From NCBI RefSeq assembly GCF_026184235.1, contig NZ_CP110806.1:2046001-2110000 (forward strand): 64,000 bases of DNA, in the 5' to 3' direction. Under the pieces are notes generated by a model. It had not been told where the DNA came from and did no database searches. It saw nothing but the letters and a program-made list of their open reading frames with translations. Both the position numbers and the translations under genes were made by a program. Every line of letters begins with the position of its first letter. Position 1 is the first letter of the stretch. Shown here piece by piece: positions 7,026 through 17,912 of the stretch. This stretch comes from Cellulomonas sp. S1-8. GTDB taxonomy: Bacteria; Actinomycetota; Actinomycetes; Actinomycetales; Cellulomonadaceae.

Positions 7026-9029
7026 GTGTCGGATCTCGCAGACGCCGCCAAGCGGCTCGTGCTCGGCCGTCCGGTCCGCAGCGACCGGCTCGGCCACACC
7101 CTGCTCCCCAAGCGCGTCGCCCTGCCCGTGTTCGCGTCCGACGCGCTGTCGTCGGTCGCGTACGCCCCGGACGAGATCCTGCTGACGCTCTCGCTCGCCG
7201 GGCTGACCGCCATGACCTTCTCGCCGTGGGTCGGGCTCGCGGTGGCGATCGTGCTGCTCACGGTCGTCGCGTCGTACCGGCAGAACGTGCACGCGTACCC
7301 GTCGGGCGGCGGCGACTACGAGGTCGCCTCGGTGAACCTGGGGCCGAAGGCGGGGGTCACCGTCGCCAGCGCCCTGCTGGTGGACTACACGCTGACCGTC
7401 GCGGTGTCGATCTCGGCCGGTGCGCAGTACGCGGCCACGGCGGTGCCGGCGCTGCGCGGCCACGAGACGTCGTTCGCGATCGGGCTGATCGTGCTGCTGG
7501 CGCTCGCGAACCTGCGGGGGGTCAAGGAGTCCGGCAGCGCGTTCGCGATCCCGGTCTACCTGTTCATGGCGTCGATGGGCTCGCTGGCCGTGGTGGGTGC
7601 GGTGCGCTACTTCACCGGGACGCTGCCCGCAGCCGAGAGCGCGGCGCTCGACGTCGCCGCCGACCCCGGCTTCGACCAGGGGCTGATGGGGCTGGCGGGC
7701 GGGTTCCTCGTCCTGCGTGCGTTCGCGTCGGGCTGCGCCGCCCTGACGGGCGTCGAGGCCATCAGCAACGGCGTGCCCGCGTTCCGCAAGCCCAAGTCCC
7801 GCAACGCCGCGACGACCCTGGCGCTGCTGGGCGGCATCTCGATCACCATGATCATGGCGATCCTGCTGCTCGCCCGGGCGACGAACGTGAAGTTCGCCGA
7901 GGACCCTGCGACGCAGCTGCTGCGCGACGGCGTCCCGGTGGGGGAGGGCTACGAGCAGCACCCCGTGATCAGCCAGCTGGCGGCCTCGGTGTTCTCCGGC
8001 GTCGACGTGCTCTTCATCGCCGTGTCCGTGGTCACGGGGCTCATCCTCGTGCTGGCGGCGAACACGGCGTTCAACGGCTTCCCGGTGCTCGGCTCGATCC
8101 TGGCGCGCGACGGCTATCTGCCCCGGCAGCTGCACACGCGCGGGGACCGCCTCGCCTTCTCCAACGGCATCATCACCCTCGCGGCTGCGGCGATCGCCCT
8201 CATCTGGGCGTACGACGCCGAGGTCACGCGTCTCATCCAGCTGTACATCGTGGGCGTCTTCGTCTCGTTCACGCTCTCCCAGCTCGGCATGGTCCGGCAC
8301 TGGACGCGCGGGCTGCGCACCGAGCCCGAGCCCGGTGCGCGGGCCCGCATGCGGCGCTCGCGGGTGATCAACGCGATCGGCCTGGCCATGACCGGCACGG
8401 TGCTCGTCATCGTCCTGGTCACCAAGTTCGCGCACGGCGCGTGGCTCGCGCTGCTCGCGATGGGCGCGGTCTTCGGCGTGATGCAGGGGGTGCACCGGCA
8501 CTACCTGCGGGTACGGGCGGAGCTCGCCCTGGGTGACGACATGCAGGCCGCGCGCGCCCTGCCCAGCCGGGTGCACGCGGTGGTCCTCGTCTCGCACCTG
8601 CACCGCCCGACGATGCGCGCGCTGGCGTACGCGCGCGCCTCACGCCCCCAGGTCATCGAGGCGGTGACGGTCGGGGTCGACCACGACGACGTCGTCGCGC
8701 TGCGCGCGCAGTGGGAGGCAGCCGACCTGCCGGTCCCCCTGAAGGTGCTGGACTCCCCGTTCCGGGAGATCACGCGACCGGTGCTCACGTACGTGCGCTC
8801 GATCCGCCGCGAGAGCCCGCGCGACCTCGTCGTCGTGTACATCCCCGAGTACGTCGTGGGGCACTGGTGGGAGCAGCTGCTGCACAACCAGAGCGCGCTG
8901 CGCCTCAAGAGCCGCCTGCTGTTCACGCCCGGCGTCGTCGTGGCGTCGGTGCCGTGGCAGCTCGCCTCGACCGAGGGCCAGACGGGGCTCGAGGACACCG
9001 TCCGGGGTACCGTGCCGCGTGGCTACTGA
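7026..9029 (+). CDS. APC-superfamily transporter, KimA-like potassium importer
   Basis: A 667-residue transporter with about twelve transmembrane helices (to residue ~460) and a C-terminal soluble domain resembling a universal-stress/KimA tail (ARALPSRVHAVVLVSHLHRPTMRALAYARAS and on). The N-terminus (VLGRPVRSDRLG..LPKRVALPVFASDALSSVAYAPDEIL) matches the APC subgroup that includes the Bacillus high-affinity K+ importer KimA, and the divergent RCK pair supports a K+ role; an amino acid substrate cannot be excluded. TACGAT at 7012-7017 is eight bases from the GTG: leaderless. Overlaps the next gene by 11 bases. Confidence 0.85.
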   Translation: MSDLADAAKRLVLGRPVRSDRLGHTLLPKRVALPVFASDALSSVAYAPDEILLTLSLAGLTAMTFSPWVGLAVAIVLLTVVASYRQNVHAYPSGGGDYEVASVNLGPKAGVTVASALLVDYTLTVAVSISAGAQYAATAVPALRGHETSFAIGLIVLLALANLRGVKESGSAFAIPVYLFMASMGSLAVVGAVRYFTGTLPAAESAALDVAADPGFDQGLMGLAGGFLVLRAFASGCAALTGVEAISNGVPAFRKPKSRNAATTLALLGGISITMIMAILLLARATNVKFAEDPATQLLRDGVPVGEGYEQHPVISQLAASVFSGVDVLFIAVSVVTGLILVLAANTAFNGFPVLGSILARDGYLPRQLHTRGDRLAFSNGIITLAAAAIALIWAYDAEVTRLIQLYIVGVFVSFTLSQLGMVRHWTRGLRTEPEPGARARMRRSRVINAIGLAMTGTVLVIVLVTKFAHGAWLALLAMGAVFGVMQGVHRHYLRVRAELALGDDMQAARALPSRVHAVVLVSHLHRPTMRALAYARASRPQVIEAVTVGVDHDDVVALRAQWEAADLPVPLKVLDSPFREITRPVLTYVRSIRRESPRDLVVVYIPEYVVGHWWEQLLHNQSALRLKSRLLFTPGVVVASVPWQLASTEGQTGLEDTVRGTVPRGY

Positions 9030-10281
9030 GACCCTGCGCACCGGCACGACCGTCGACCTGGAGATCGGTCCGGTCGCCCACGGCGGCCACTGCGTGGCGC
9101 GGTACGAGGGGCGCGTCGTCTTCGTCCGGCACACGCTGCCGGGCGAGCGGGTGCGCGCGCGGCTGACGGACGCCGGCCCCGACGCGAAGTTCTGGCGTGC
9201 GGACGCGGTCGAGGTGGTCGACGCGTCCCCGGACCGGGTGCCCTCCGCGTGGCCGGCGGCCGGACCCGGCGGGGCGGGCGGGGGCGAGCTCGCGCACGTG
9301 GCGCTGCCTGCGCAGCGGGCGTGGAAGGAGGCCGTCCTGGCCGAGCAGCTGCAGCGGCTCGCGCGGCTCGACCTGACACCGACGGTGCACGCCGCACCGG
9401 GTGACGACGCACGCGGGGGGCTGGCGTGGCGCACGCGCATCGACCTGCACGTCGACGCCGAGGGCCGCGCGGGCATGCGCGGGCACCGGTCGCACGACGT
9501 CGTGCCGCTGACGGACATGCCGCTGGCGACGCAGGACGTCGCGGCCCTCGGCCTGTTCGACCGACGCTGGCCGGCGGGCTCGCGGATCGAGGCCGTCGCA
9601 CCCGCCGACGGCTCCACACCTCTGGTCCTGCTCGACGGTGCGCCCTTCGACCTGCACAGCAACCGTCGCGACGCGCGGCCGAACGCCCGTGCGGCGGTGC
9701 GCGAGCACGTCCGGCTGGCGGGGACCGACTACGTCTACCGCGTCGCGGCCGCGGGTTTCTGGCAGGTGCACCGCGAGGCGCCCGGTCTGCTCGCGTCGCG
9801 CGTCCTGGAGGCGGTCGGCGACGTCGCGGGCGCGACCGTGCTCGACCTGTACTCCGGCGCCGGGCTCTTCTCCTCCCCGCTGGCCGACGCCGTCGGGACG
9901 GACGGGCGTCTCGTCGCGGTCGAGGGTGACGAGCGCGCGATCCGTGACGCGCGGCGCAACGCGCACGACCGCCCGCAGGTGGAGCTGCACGCGGGCGACG
10001 TCGTGGACGTCCTGACGGGCCGGCGCGGAGCGGTGGCGCCGGTGGCCGCGGCGGACGTCGTGGTGCTGGACCCGCCCCGCACGGGTGCCGGGCGCAAGGT
10101 CGTCGACGCGGTCGCCGCGCTGCGCCCGCGCCGCATCGTGTACGTCGCGTGCGATCCCGCGGCGCTCGCGCGCGACATCGCGCTGCTCGGCGAGCGGGGC
10201 TGGTCCGACGTCACCGTGACGGGGTACGACCTGTTCCCCATGACGCACCACCTCGAGGCCGTGGCGGTGCTCGACCGCTGA
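9019..10281 (+). CDS. TRAM-domain class I SAM-dependent RNA (uracil-5) methyltransferase
   Basis: A 420-residue TrmA/RlmD/RlmC-family enzyme that would methylate uracil C5 in tRNA or rRNA. N-terminal TRAM domain (about 1-65, DLEIGPVAHGGHCVARYEGR), then the SAM-binding domain with DLYSGAGLFSSPLA, VEGDERAIRDARRN, DPPRTGAG, and the nucleophile motif YVACDPAAL (Cys in place of the usual SCNP context). The Fe-S cluster loop usual in RlmD is present in outline (PAAGPGGAGGGELAHVALP) but has no cysteine, so a cluster is not expected. Only two cysteines occur in the whole protein. Confidence 0.9.
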   Translation: MATETLRTGTTVDLEIGPVAHGGHCVARYEGRVVFVRHTLPGERVRARLTDAGPDAKFWRADAVEVVDASPDRVPSAWPAAGPGGAGGGELAHVALPAQRAWKEAVLAEQLQRLARLDLTPTVHAAPGDDARGGLAWRTRIDLHVDAEGRAGMRGHRSHDVVPLTDMPLATQDVAALGLFDRRWPAGSRIEAVAPADGSTPLVLLDGAPFDLHSNRRDARPNARAAVREHVRLAGTDYVYRVAAAGFWQVHREAPGLLASRVLEAVGDVAGATVLDLYSGAGLFSSPLADAVGTDGRLVAVEGDERAIRDARRNAHDRPQVELHAGDVVDVLTGRRGAVAPVAAADVVVLDPPRTGAGRKVVDAVAALRPRRIVYVACDPAALARDIALLGERGWSDVTVTGYDLFPMTHHLEAVAVLDR

Positions 10282-10285
10282 CGTG

Positions 10286-10323
10286 CGGCGGCCGCGTCCC
10301 GAGGTGTCGGGACGCGGCCGCCG
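10286..10323. terminator. Perfect 17-bp hairpin, bidirectional terminator
   Basis: Arms 10286-10302 and 10307-10323 are perfectly complementary around a GGTG loop. It fills the gap between the convergent methyltransferase and pectate lyase genes, so it would end both transcripts. There is no T tract. Confidence 0.85.
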
Positions 10324-10348
10324 GTCTGTCGCGGTGCCTCAGCGCTGC

Positions 10349-11815
10349 TCAGCGCTGCCCGGCGCCGCCCTGCACGATCGACTTCACCTGCGACGCGGTG
10401 TCCAGGTTGTAGGCGTAGGGGATCGCCTTGACCGACCCGCCCTGCTGGCCCGAGCCCGAGCCGGTGAAGTGGTTGTTGCGCGCCACCAGCGTGCCGGCGG
10501 GGGACGACCCCTCACCGAGGTGGAACGGGTCGGACGTGTTCTCGAAGTAGTTGCCCTCGACGAGCACGCCCGCCTCCATGGTCGACGCGACCCCGTAGGA
10601 GCCGACGTTCGTGTAGAGGTTGTTGAACACGTGCACCGGGTTGCCGAACCGGACCCGCGGGTTGCGCTGGTTGGTGCCGTCGAACCAGTTGTGGTGGTAC
10701 GTGACGCGCAGCTTGCCGCGGTCCTGCGAGCCGTTGTCGTCGGAGTGGCCGACGAGGGAGTTCTTGTCGTTCCCCCGGAAGCGGTTCCAGGAGATCGTCA
10801 CGTAGTCGGACGCCCGCTTGGTGTCGACGGCGCCGTCGTAGCCGGTGAAGAAGGTGTTGTGGTCGACGACGATGCGCGTCGACTCCTCGATGTTGATGGC
10901 GTCGTCACCCCAGCCGTCGAACGACAGGTTGCGGACGATCACGTTGGTGGCCTGACGGATGTTCAGCCCGCAGCCCTGGAGCCGCGCGCCGGACGCGCCC
11001 TCGATCGTGATGTTCGAGCCGACCCGCAGCATGCCGGAGCAGGAGATCGTGCCCTGGACGCGCACGACCTTGTTGCTCCCCGAGATCGCCGAGGTCAGTG
11101 CGGAGGCGGAGGTCACCGTGGTGACCCCGGACGAGCCCCCGCCGGTCGTGCCGCCGCCCTGCGTCGCCCAGCCCTGGACGCTCGTGCTCCCGCCGTTGCC
11201 GGGCGGCGGTGTGGTGGGGTTGCTGGTGGGCGGCGGTGTGGTGGGGTTGCCGCCGGAGCCGATCGCCACGAGCTCCCACTGCTGGTTGTACTGGTTGTTG
11301 TCGGTGAGCTGGGTGACGGTCGCGCCGTCGGCGGTGGAGCGGTCGGTCACGGTGACGGCCTTGCCGGAGTGGCGGCTGATCAGGCGGACGCGTCCGCCCT
11401 CGGAGTCGGCGAGGCGGAACTGCTGGTTCGCGCCGCCGAAGTCCTGGTACTGCCGGATCTCCCCGCGGTCGGCGGTGGACCAGTTCCACAGGTCGAGGAC
11501 CTTGCCCGAGTGCCGGGACTTGACGCGGTACCAGCCCGAGCCGGAGTCGACGAACTGCCACTGCTGCCACGCGCCGTCGTTGCGGGGCCACTGCTGGATC
11601 ACGGCACCGTCGGCGGTGGACGTGTCCCGCACGTCCATGACCTTGCCGGACTGGCGGTTGACCAGCACGTACCAGGCGTTGGTGTCGACGCTCGCGGCGC
11701 TGGCGGGCAGGGCCGTCAGGCCCACGGCGCCGAGGGCGAGCGCGGTCGCGGTGGCCGCGAGGGCGGCAACGGCACGCAGCGGTCTGCGTGTCGTCCTGTG
11801 CTTCTGGAGGATCAT
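10349..11815 (-). CDS. Secreted pectate lyase (PL1) with ricin-type CBM13 lectin domain
   Basis: A 488-residue extracellular enzyme that cleaves polygalacturonate by beta-elimination. Sec signal peptide (RRPLRAVAALAATATALALGAVGLTALPASA, cleavage after ASA near residue 42), a CBM13 beta-trefoil (about 45-170) with QxW-type repeats WQQWQF, NQQFRL, NQQWEL, a Pro/Thr/Gly linker, then a PL1 beta-helix: IVVDHNTFF, YHHNWFDGTNQRNPRVRFG (with the RxPR catalytic segment), VHVFNNLY. The ATG at 11815 was chosen because the signal peptide starts there. Gene stands alone; a TACGGT box and palindrome upstream suggest carbon-source control. Confidence 0.92.
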   Translation of the reverse strand: MILQKHRTTRRPLRAVAALAATATALALGAVGLTALPASAASVDTNAWYVLVNRQSGKVMDVRDTSTADGAVIQQWPRNDGAWQQWQFVDSGSGWYRVKSRHSGKVLDLWNWSTADRGEIRQYQDFGGANQQFRLADSEGGRVRLISRHSGKAVTVTDRSTADGATVTQLTDNNQYNQQWELVAIGSGGNPTTPPPTSNPTTPPPGNGGSTSVQGWATQGGGTTGGGSSGVTTVTSASALTSAISGSNKVVRVQGTISCSGMLRVGSNITIEGASGARLQGCGLNIRQATNVIVRNLSFDGWGDDAINIEESTRIVVDHNTFFTGYDGAVDTKRASDYVTISWNRFRGNDKNSLVGHSDDNGSQDRGKLRVTYHHNWFDGTNQRNPRVRFGNPVHVFNNLYTNVGSYGVASTMEAGVLVEGNYFENTSDPFHLGEGSSPAGTLVARNNHFTGSGSGQQGGSVKAIPYAYNLDTASQVKSIVQGGAGQR

Positions 11816-12173
11816 CGTCGACTCTCTCTGCTGGTCGGTTGAGCCCGGCGCGACCCCGGGGGGACGCACGGCGACGCGAGGTGGTCGAGCGGGTCCACTG
11901 CTCGTCGAAGCGCTTTCGCCGCGATTGGCACCGTAGGCGAGCAGCCGTCGCCGTCGGAAGGGCGACGGGGCTGCGTAACCTTTCAGCACCCGATGTCGTG
12001 AGTGCGCCGGCAGGTCCTCCGGGTCGGACCCGGGCCGCCGCAGGGGGCGCCGGACGACCGAACCGGCCCGCCGCGCGACGGATCGCGTACCGGCCTAGCG
12101 TGGGGACCGGGCCCGCACGACGGGCCCCGGCGGGCGTCGTGGCCCGCCGCGGACGCGATGACAGGAGCGCATC
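11816..12173. other. Divergent intergenic region between pectate lyase and 58-aa gene
   Basis: A 358-base non-coding stretch. On the minus strand it holds a TACGGT -10-like box (11930-11935) and, just downstream, the AAGCGCTT palindrome listed separately. On the plus strand CTAGCGT near 12095-12101 precedes a GC-rich inverted repeat and the short gene's ribosome site. No further ORF with supporting features was seen. Confidence 0.6.
11907..11917 (-). promoter_or_regulatory. AAGCGCTT palindrome, possible LacI-type operator of pectate lyase
   Basis: AAGCGCTT (11908-11915) is self-complementary and has the central CG step usual in LacI-family operators (compare the CelR/CebR-type AGCGCT core known in actinobacterial polysaccharide genes). 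It lies 12-20 bases downstream of a TACGGT -10-like box for the pectate lyase, where a bound repressor would block elongation. The regulator is not in this window. Confidence 0.4.
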
Positions 12174-12350
12174 ATGACCGAGTCCCAGGAAGCCGCCTCC
12201 CGGCTCTCCGAGGCCAGCCGGATCGCGACCCAGGAGCTGCACAAGCAGGGCACCCCCGACTACGACCCGCGCGCGCACGAGCGCGCCGTCGAGGCCGAGC
12301 GCAAGGCGGCCAACGCGGTCCAGGCGCGGCGGGACGCCGACGCGGGCTGA
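12174..12350 (+). CDS. Small hypothetical protein (58 aa)
   Basis: Encodes MTESQEAASRLSEASRIATQ onwards, a 58-residue, highly charged, probably helical protein without Cys or hydrophobic segments. ACAGGAGCGC places a GGAG site 9 bases before the ATG, and codon third positions are almost all G/C as in its neighbours, which supports a real gene. No family recognised. It precedes the aconitase control region. Confidence 0.6.
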   Translation: MTESQEAASRLSEASRIATQELHKQGTPDYDPRAHERAVEAERKAANAVQARRDADAG

Positions 12351-12448
12351 CGCGTCCGCCGTCGGGCGACGAGGGGCGGTCGAACCGTCCGCCCCTCGTC
12401 CGCTCGCGCGTCGGTGCGTGCGCCGACGGGGGCTCCCGGGGTAGCATG

Positions 12449-12466
12449 TATCTCGACATCAAGATA
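12449..12466 (+). promoter_or_regulatory. 18-bp palindrome upstream of aconitase
   Basis: TATCTcGAcaTCaAGATA: arms TATCT/AGATA and inner GA/TC are symmetric around CA. It lies 117 bases before the acn start, in one of the few AT-rich spots of the region, and overlaps a possible -10 (ATGTAT). This is a likely operator for a dimeric regulator; which one is not known. Confidence 0.5.
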
Positions 12467-12582
12467 CTCGTCCAGGTGCCTGTCCGGACGGTCGTCGCCG
12501 TCGCACCGTGGCAGCGCGCGCCCCGCAGGGCCGCCCCCGCCGGGCCCCCGAGCGCCGGGACACTCGCAGCGAAGGAGCACTC

Positions 12583-15336
<2,754 letters not shown>

Positions 15337-15349
15337 CCCGGTCCCACCC

Positions 15350-15383
15350 GTGAGGGGCGCTCCCGACCGGGAGTGCCCCTCAC
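15350..15383. terminator. 15-bp hairpin between aconitase and XRE regulator
   Basis: Arms 15350-15364 and 15369-15383 with loop GACC; one G-T pair, all others Watson-Crick. It overlaps the stop codon of the XRE gene on the other strand and would terminate both convergent genes. Confidence 0.8.
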
Positions 15384-16183
15384 GCGCGTCCGGGGTCGGG
15401 TGCGGCGCTCTCGAGCAGCCGTTTGGAGGCGGCGTCAGCGGGCAGGAAGGTGTCGATCGTCAGGCCCGCCGCCGCCGGCTCGTCCGGCACCGCCAGGCGC
15501 GTGCTCATCGCGAGCAGCGTGACGTCACCGGACGGCAGACGCAGCCGCACGGGCACCGCCACGTCGGCGCGTGCGTGGGTGGGGCCACCCCACGCGGCGA
15601 GCTCCCGCGCCAGGCGGTCCGACGCCACCGCGGCCGCCTGGTCAGCCGCGCGGGCCAGCAGGGCGGCCCGCCACGGCGCGTCGTCGGACGCGAGGCCGAC
15701 GAGCCCGCCCGGGTGCAGGGCCATGCGCAGCGCGTGCCGCCCGACGAGCGCGTCGGGGTCCAGGCAGGCGAGCAGCCGCCCGGCGGCGGCGTTGTGCGCG
15801 ACGACGTGCCACCCGGGGTCGAGCGCGAACGCGGGATACGGCTCGTGCGCGTCGAGCACGCGACCGACGGCGGCGAGCAGCGCGGGCCCGGGGGAGGGCG
15901 GCGTGGCGGCCGGGCGCGGTGCGTGACCCGCGGCGGCCAGCAGGTCCTCGACACCGCCCGGCGGGACGTCCAGCGCACCCGCCAACGCCCGGACCATCGC
16001 GGCGCTCGGGTGCGCGCGCCCGGTCTCGAGGCGGGACACGTGGCGCGCGACGGTGCCCGCGGCGGCGGCGAGGCGCTCCTGGCTCAGCGCGCGGCGCGTG
16101 CGCCACGCGCGCAGCGTGGTCCCGAACGTCACGGGGGCACGGTACGCACCCGCCGGGGCGGTGACCAGGACACGACGGGTCAT
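15380..16183 (-). CDS. XRE-family regulator with MmyB-like ligand-binding domain
   Basis: A 267-residue protein. Helix-turn-helix at about residues 20-75 (TLRAWRTRRALSQERLAAAAGTVARHVSRLETGR), then a C-terminal PAS-like MmyB domain with FALDPGWHVVAHNAAAGRLL. Family members usually repress a divergent neighbour and respond to small hydrophobic ligands. The start is uncertain: ATG at 16183 and GTG at 16132 both lack ribosome sites, the latter starting closer to the HTH. The divergent membrane protein 59 bases away is the likely target. Confidence 0.82.
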   Translation of the reverse strand: MTRRVLVTAPAGAYRAPVTFGTTLRAWRTRRALSQERLAAAAGTVARHVSRLETGRAHPSAAMVRALAGALDVPPGGVEDLLAAAGHAPRPAATPPSPGPALLAAVGRVLDAHEPYPAFALDPGWHVVAHNAAAGRLLACLDPDALVGRHALRMALHPGGLVGLASDDAPWRAALLARAADQAAAVASDRLARELAAWGGPTHARADVAVPVRLRLPSGDVTLLAMSTRLAVPDEPAAAGLTIDTFLPADAASKRLLESAAPDPGRA

Positions 16184-16242
16184 GGCCGCGCACGTCCCGC
16201 ACGCGCGAGCGTGGGGCACCCACCCTCGACGAAAGGCCCACC

Positions 16243-16629
16243 GTGTCCCGTCTGCGCCGCGCCCTGCTCCTCGACGCCGCCCTCACCGTGCTCAGCGCCC
16301 CGCTCTTCCTGCTGGCCGCGACCCCGCTCGCCGCCCTGACCGGGCTCCCCGTCGGTCTCGTGCGCGGCCTCGGCGCGTTCCTCGTGGGGTGGGCGCTGTG
16401 GTTCGGCGTCGTGCTGCGCCACGACCCGGCACACCGGGTGCACGTGGTCGTGGTCCTCGCCGTCAACACGCTGTGGGTGCTGGGCTGCGCCGTCGTCGCG
16501 CTGGGCGCGGCCGGTGCCCTGAACGCTGCCGGTGTCGTGTTCGTCGCCGGGCAGGCGACGGTCGTCGCCCTGCTCACGGTCGCGCAGGCCCGCGCGCTGC
16601 GTCCGACCCAGGTGCAGGCCACGGCGTGA
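16243..16629 (+). CDS. Small four-helix membrane protein
   Basis: A 128-residue hydrophobic protein with four predicted transmembrane helices (about residues 8-30, 40-58, 66-86, 92-112) and short loops; VVLRHDPAHRVHVVVVLAVN is the most polar loop. No catalytic motif is seen. Divergent from, and presumably controlled by, the adjacent MmyB-type XRE regulator. Function unknown; small integral-membrane partners of this regulator class are common in actinobacteria. Confidence 0.75.
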   Translation: MSRLRRALLLDAALTVLSAPLFLLAATPLAALTGLPVGLVRGLGAFLVGWALWFGVVLRHDPAHRVHVVVVLAVNTLWVLGCAVVALGAAGALNAAGVVFVAGQATVVALLTVAQARALRPTQVQATA

Positions 16630-16672
16630 CGATCGCGAGCGCGACGTCCGGGCGTCGTGGAGCGGGACGTCG

Positions 16673-17701
16673 TCACAGGGCGACGGCAGGTCTCGCTCGA
16701 GCGGTCCGGCCCGAGGGTGGGGCGGTGGACTCCCGCCAGATGATGGTGGTGAGCGGGCGGAGGCCCTGGGACACCGCCTCCTCGTTCAGGGCCCCGACGA
16801 GCTGCCGCATCGCGCGCCGTCCGGCCTCGGCGCGGTCGGTGTCGACGGTGGTGAGCGACGGTGTCAGGTAGGGCCCGACGTCGGCGTTGTCCCACCCGGT
16901 GACGCTGACGTCCCCGGGGACGGACCAGCCGCGCTCCGCGGCACCCCGCATCACGCCGACGGCGACGAGGTCGTTGCTCGCGACGACGGCGAGCGGCGGT
17001 GCGTCGTCGGGCAGCGACCTGATCGCGACGAGGCCCGTCTGGCCGGACCAGTCGCCCTCGACCACGCCGAGCGACTCCAGGCCGAGGCGCTCCACGGTCG
17101 CCAGGTACGCGCTGCGGCGTGCCACGGCGGAGGCGTACTGCGAGGGTCCCGCGACGTGGAGGAAGCGCGCGTGGCCGAGCGCGGCCAGGTGCTCGACGAA
17201 CGCCACGACCGGCGAGGCGTCGACGAGCTCCCCGGCAGCATGCATCTCGTCGTCGAACGTCTCGGACACCGCAACGGGGGCACCGGTCGGCGCGTGCTCC
17301 GCGACCCCGGGCAGGAGCGGGGTGAACGAGAGGACTCCCTCGAACTGACCGGATCGCGCGAGCTCGAGCACGCGCTCGCTGCGGGTCTCGATGCTGCCGT
17401 CGACGTGGAGGACGTCCATGAGGTAGCCCGCGGCCTGTGCCGCGGCGGAGGCGCCCGCGAGCATGGCGGCGGGGTCGTAGAGCGGCAGGCCCATGACCGC
17501 CGCCACGCGTCCGGTGCGGCGGGTGCGCATCGCGCGGGCGGCGAGGTTCGGCTGGTACTGCAGCTGGTCGGCGGCCCGTTGGACGCGCTCGCGCGTCTCG
17601 GCGGAGATCGACCCCTTGCCGGCGAGCGCGTAGGAGACGGTCGACTGCGCCACACCTGCCAGGCGCGCGACGTCGCGGCTGGTGGCGCGCGGTGCGTGCA
17701 T
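16673..17701 (-). CDS. LacI-family transcriptional regulator
   Basis: A 342-residue repressor. N-terminal LacI HTH (residues 7-30, TSRDVARLAGVAQSTVSYAL) with hinge NLAARAMRTRRTG, then a periplasmic-binding-protein-like effector domain with VVASNDLVAVGVMR and GDVSVTGWDNADVGPYLTPSLTT. The ATG at 17701 has GGAGGA 5 bases upstream and begins at the HTH. Divergent from two sugar-type dehydrogenases, with a doubled perfect palindrome between. Its effector is probably a sugar or polyol; not determinable here. Confidence 0.93.
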   Translation of the reverse strand: MHAPRATSRDVARLAGVAQSTVSYALAGKGSISAETRERVQRAADQLQYQPNLAARAMRTRRTGRVAAVMGLPLYDPAAMLAGASAAAQAAGYLMDVLHVDGSIETRSERVLELARSGQFEGVLSFTPLLPGVAEHAPTGAPVAVSETFDDEMHAAGELVDASPVVAFVEHLAALGHARFLHVAGPSQYASAVARRSAYLATVERLGLESLGVVEGDWSGQTGLVAIRSLPDDAPPLAVVASNDLVAVGVMRGAAERGWSVPGDVSVTGWDNADVGPYLTPSLTTVDTDRAEAGRRAMRQLVGALNEEAVSQGLRPLTTIIWRESTAPPSGRTARARPAVAL

Positions 17702-17806
17702 GTCGGTCCTCCGCTGCGGGTGGGCTCCTGTGTCGGGCCGGGACGGCCACGTGGACACGCGACGGCGCCACGGTTTGACGAACGTGCCCGCGACCCGGAT
17801 CCTAGC

Positions 17807-17833
17807 GTGATACGTATCACTGATACGTATCAC
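17807..17833. promoter_or_regulatory. Two tandem TGATACGTATCA palindromes (LacI-type operators)
   Basis: Two copies of the perfect 12-bp palindrome TGATACGTATCA, at 17808-17819 and 17821-17832, centres 13 bp apart. The first is extended to 14 bp (GTGATACGTATCAC). The central CG is the mark of LacI-family sites. They lie 106 bases before the lacI-type start and 80 before the first dehydrogenase, next to a TTGACG -35-like box (17775-17780), so one repressor could shut both directions. Confidence 0.85.
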
Positions 17834-17912
17834 CCAGGAGGCGCGCCCCGGCGACGGAACGCCACGCCGTGTGCCTCGACTGCACGCACGTCGTCAGCAA
17901 GGAGCTCGGACC

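Noticed and set aside
6893..8603. Long open frames overlapping the KimA-like gene on both strands
   Set aside because: Arg-rich, without hydrophobic or conserved segments, fully shadowing the transporter frame.
16630..16672. Terminator between the membrane protein and lacI-type gene
   Set aside because: Only a 5-bp stem could be drawn, too weak to call.
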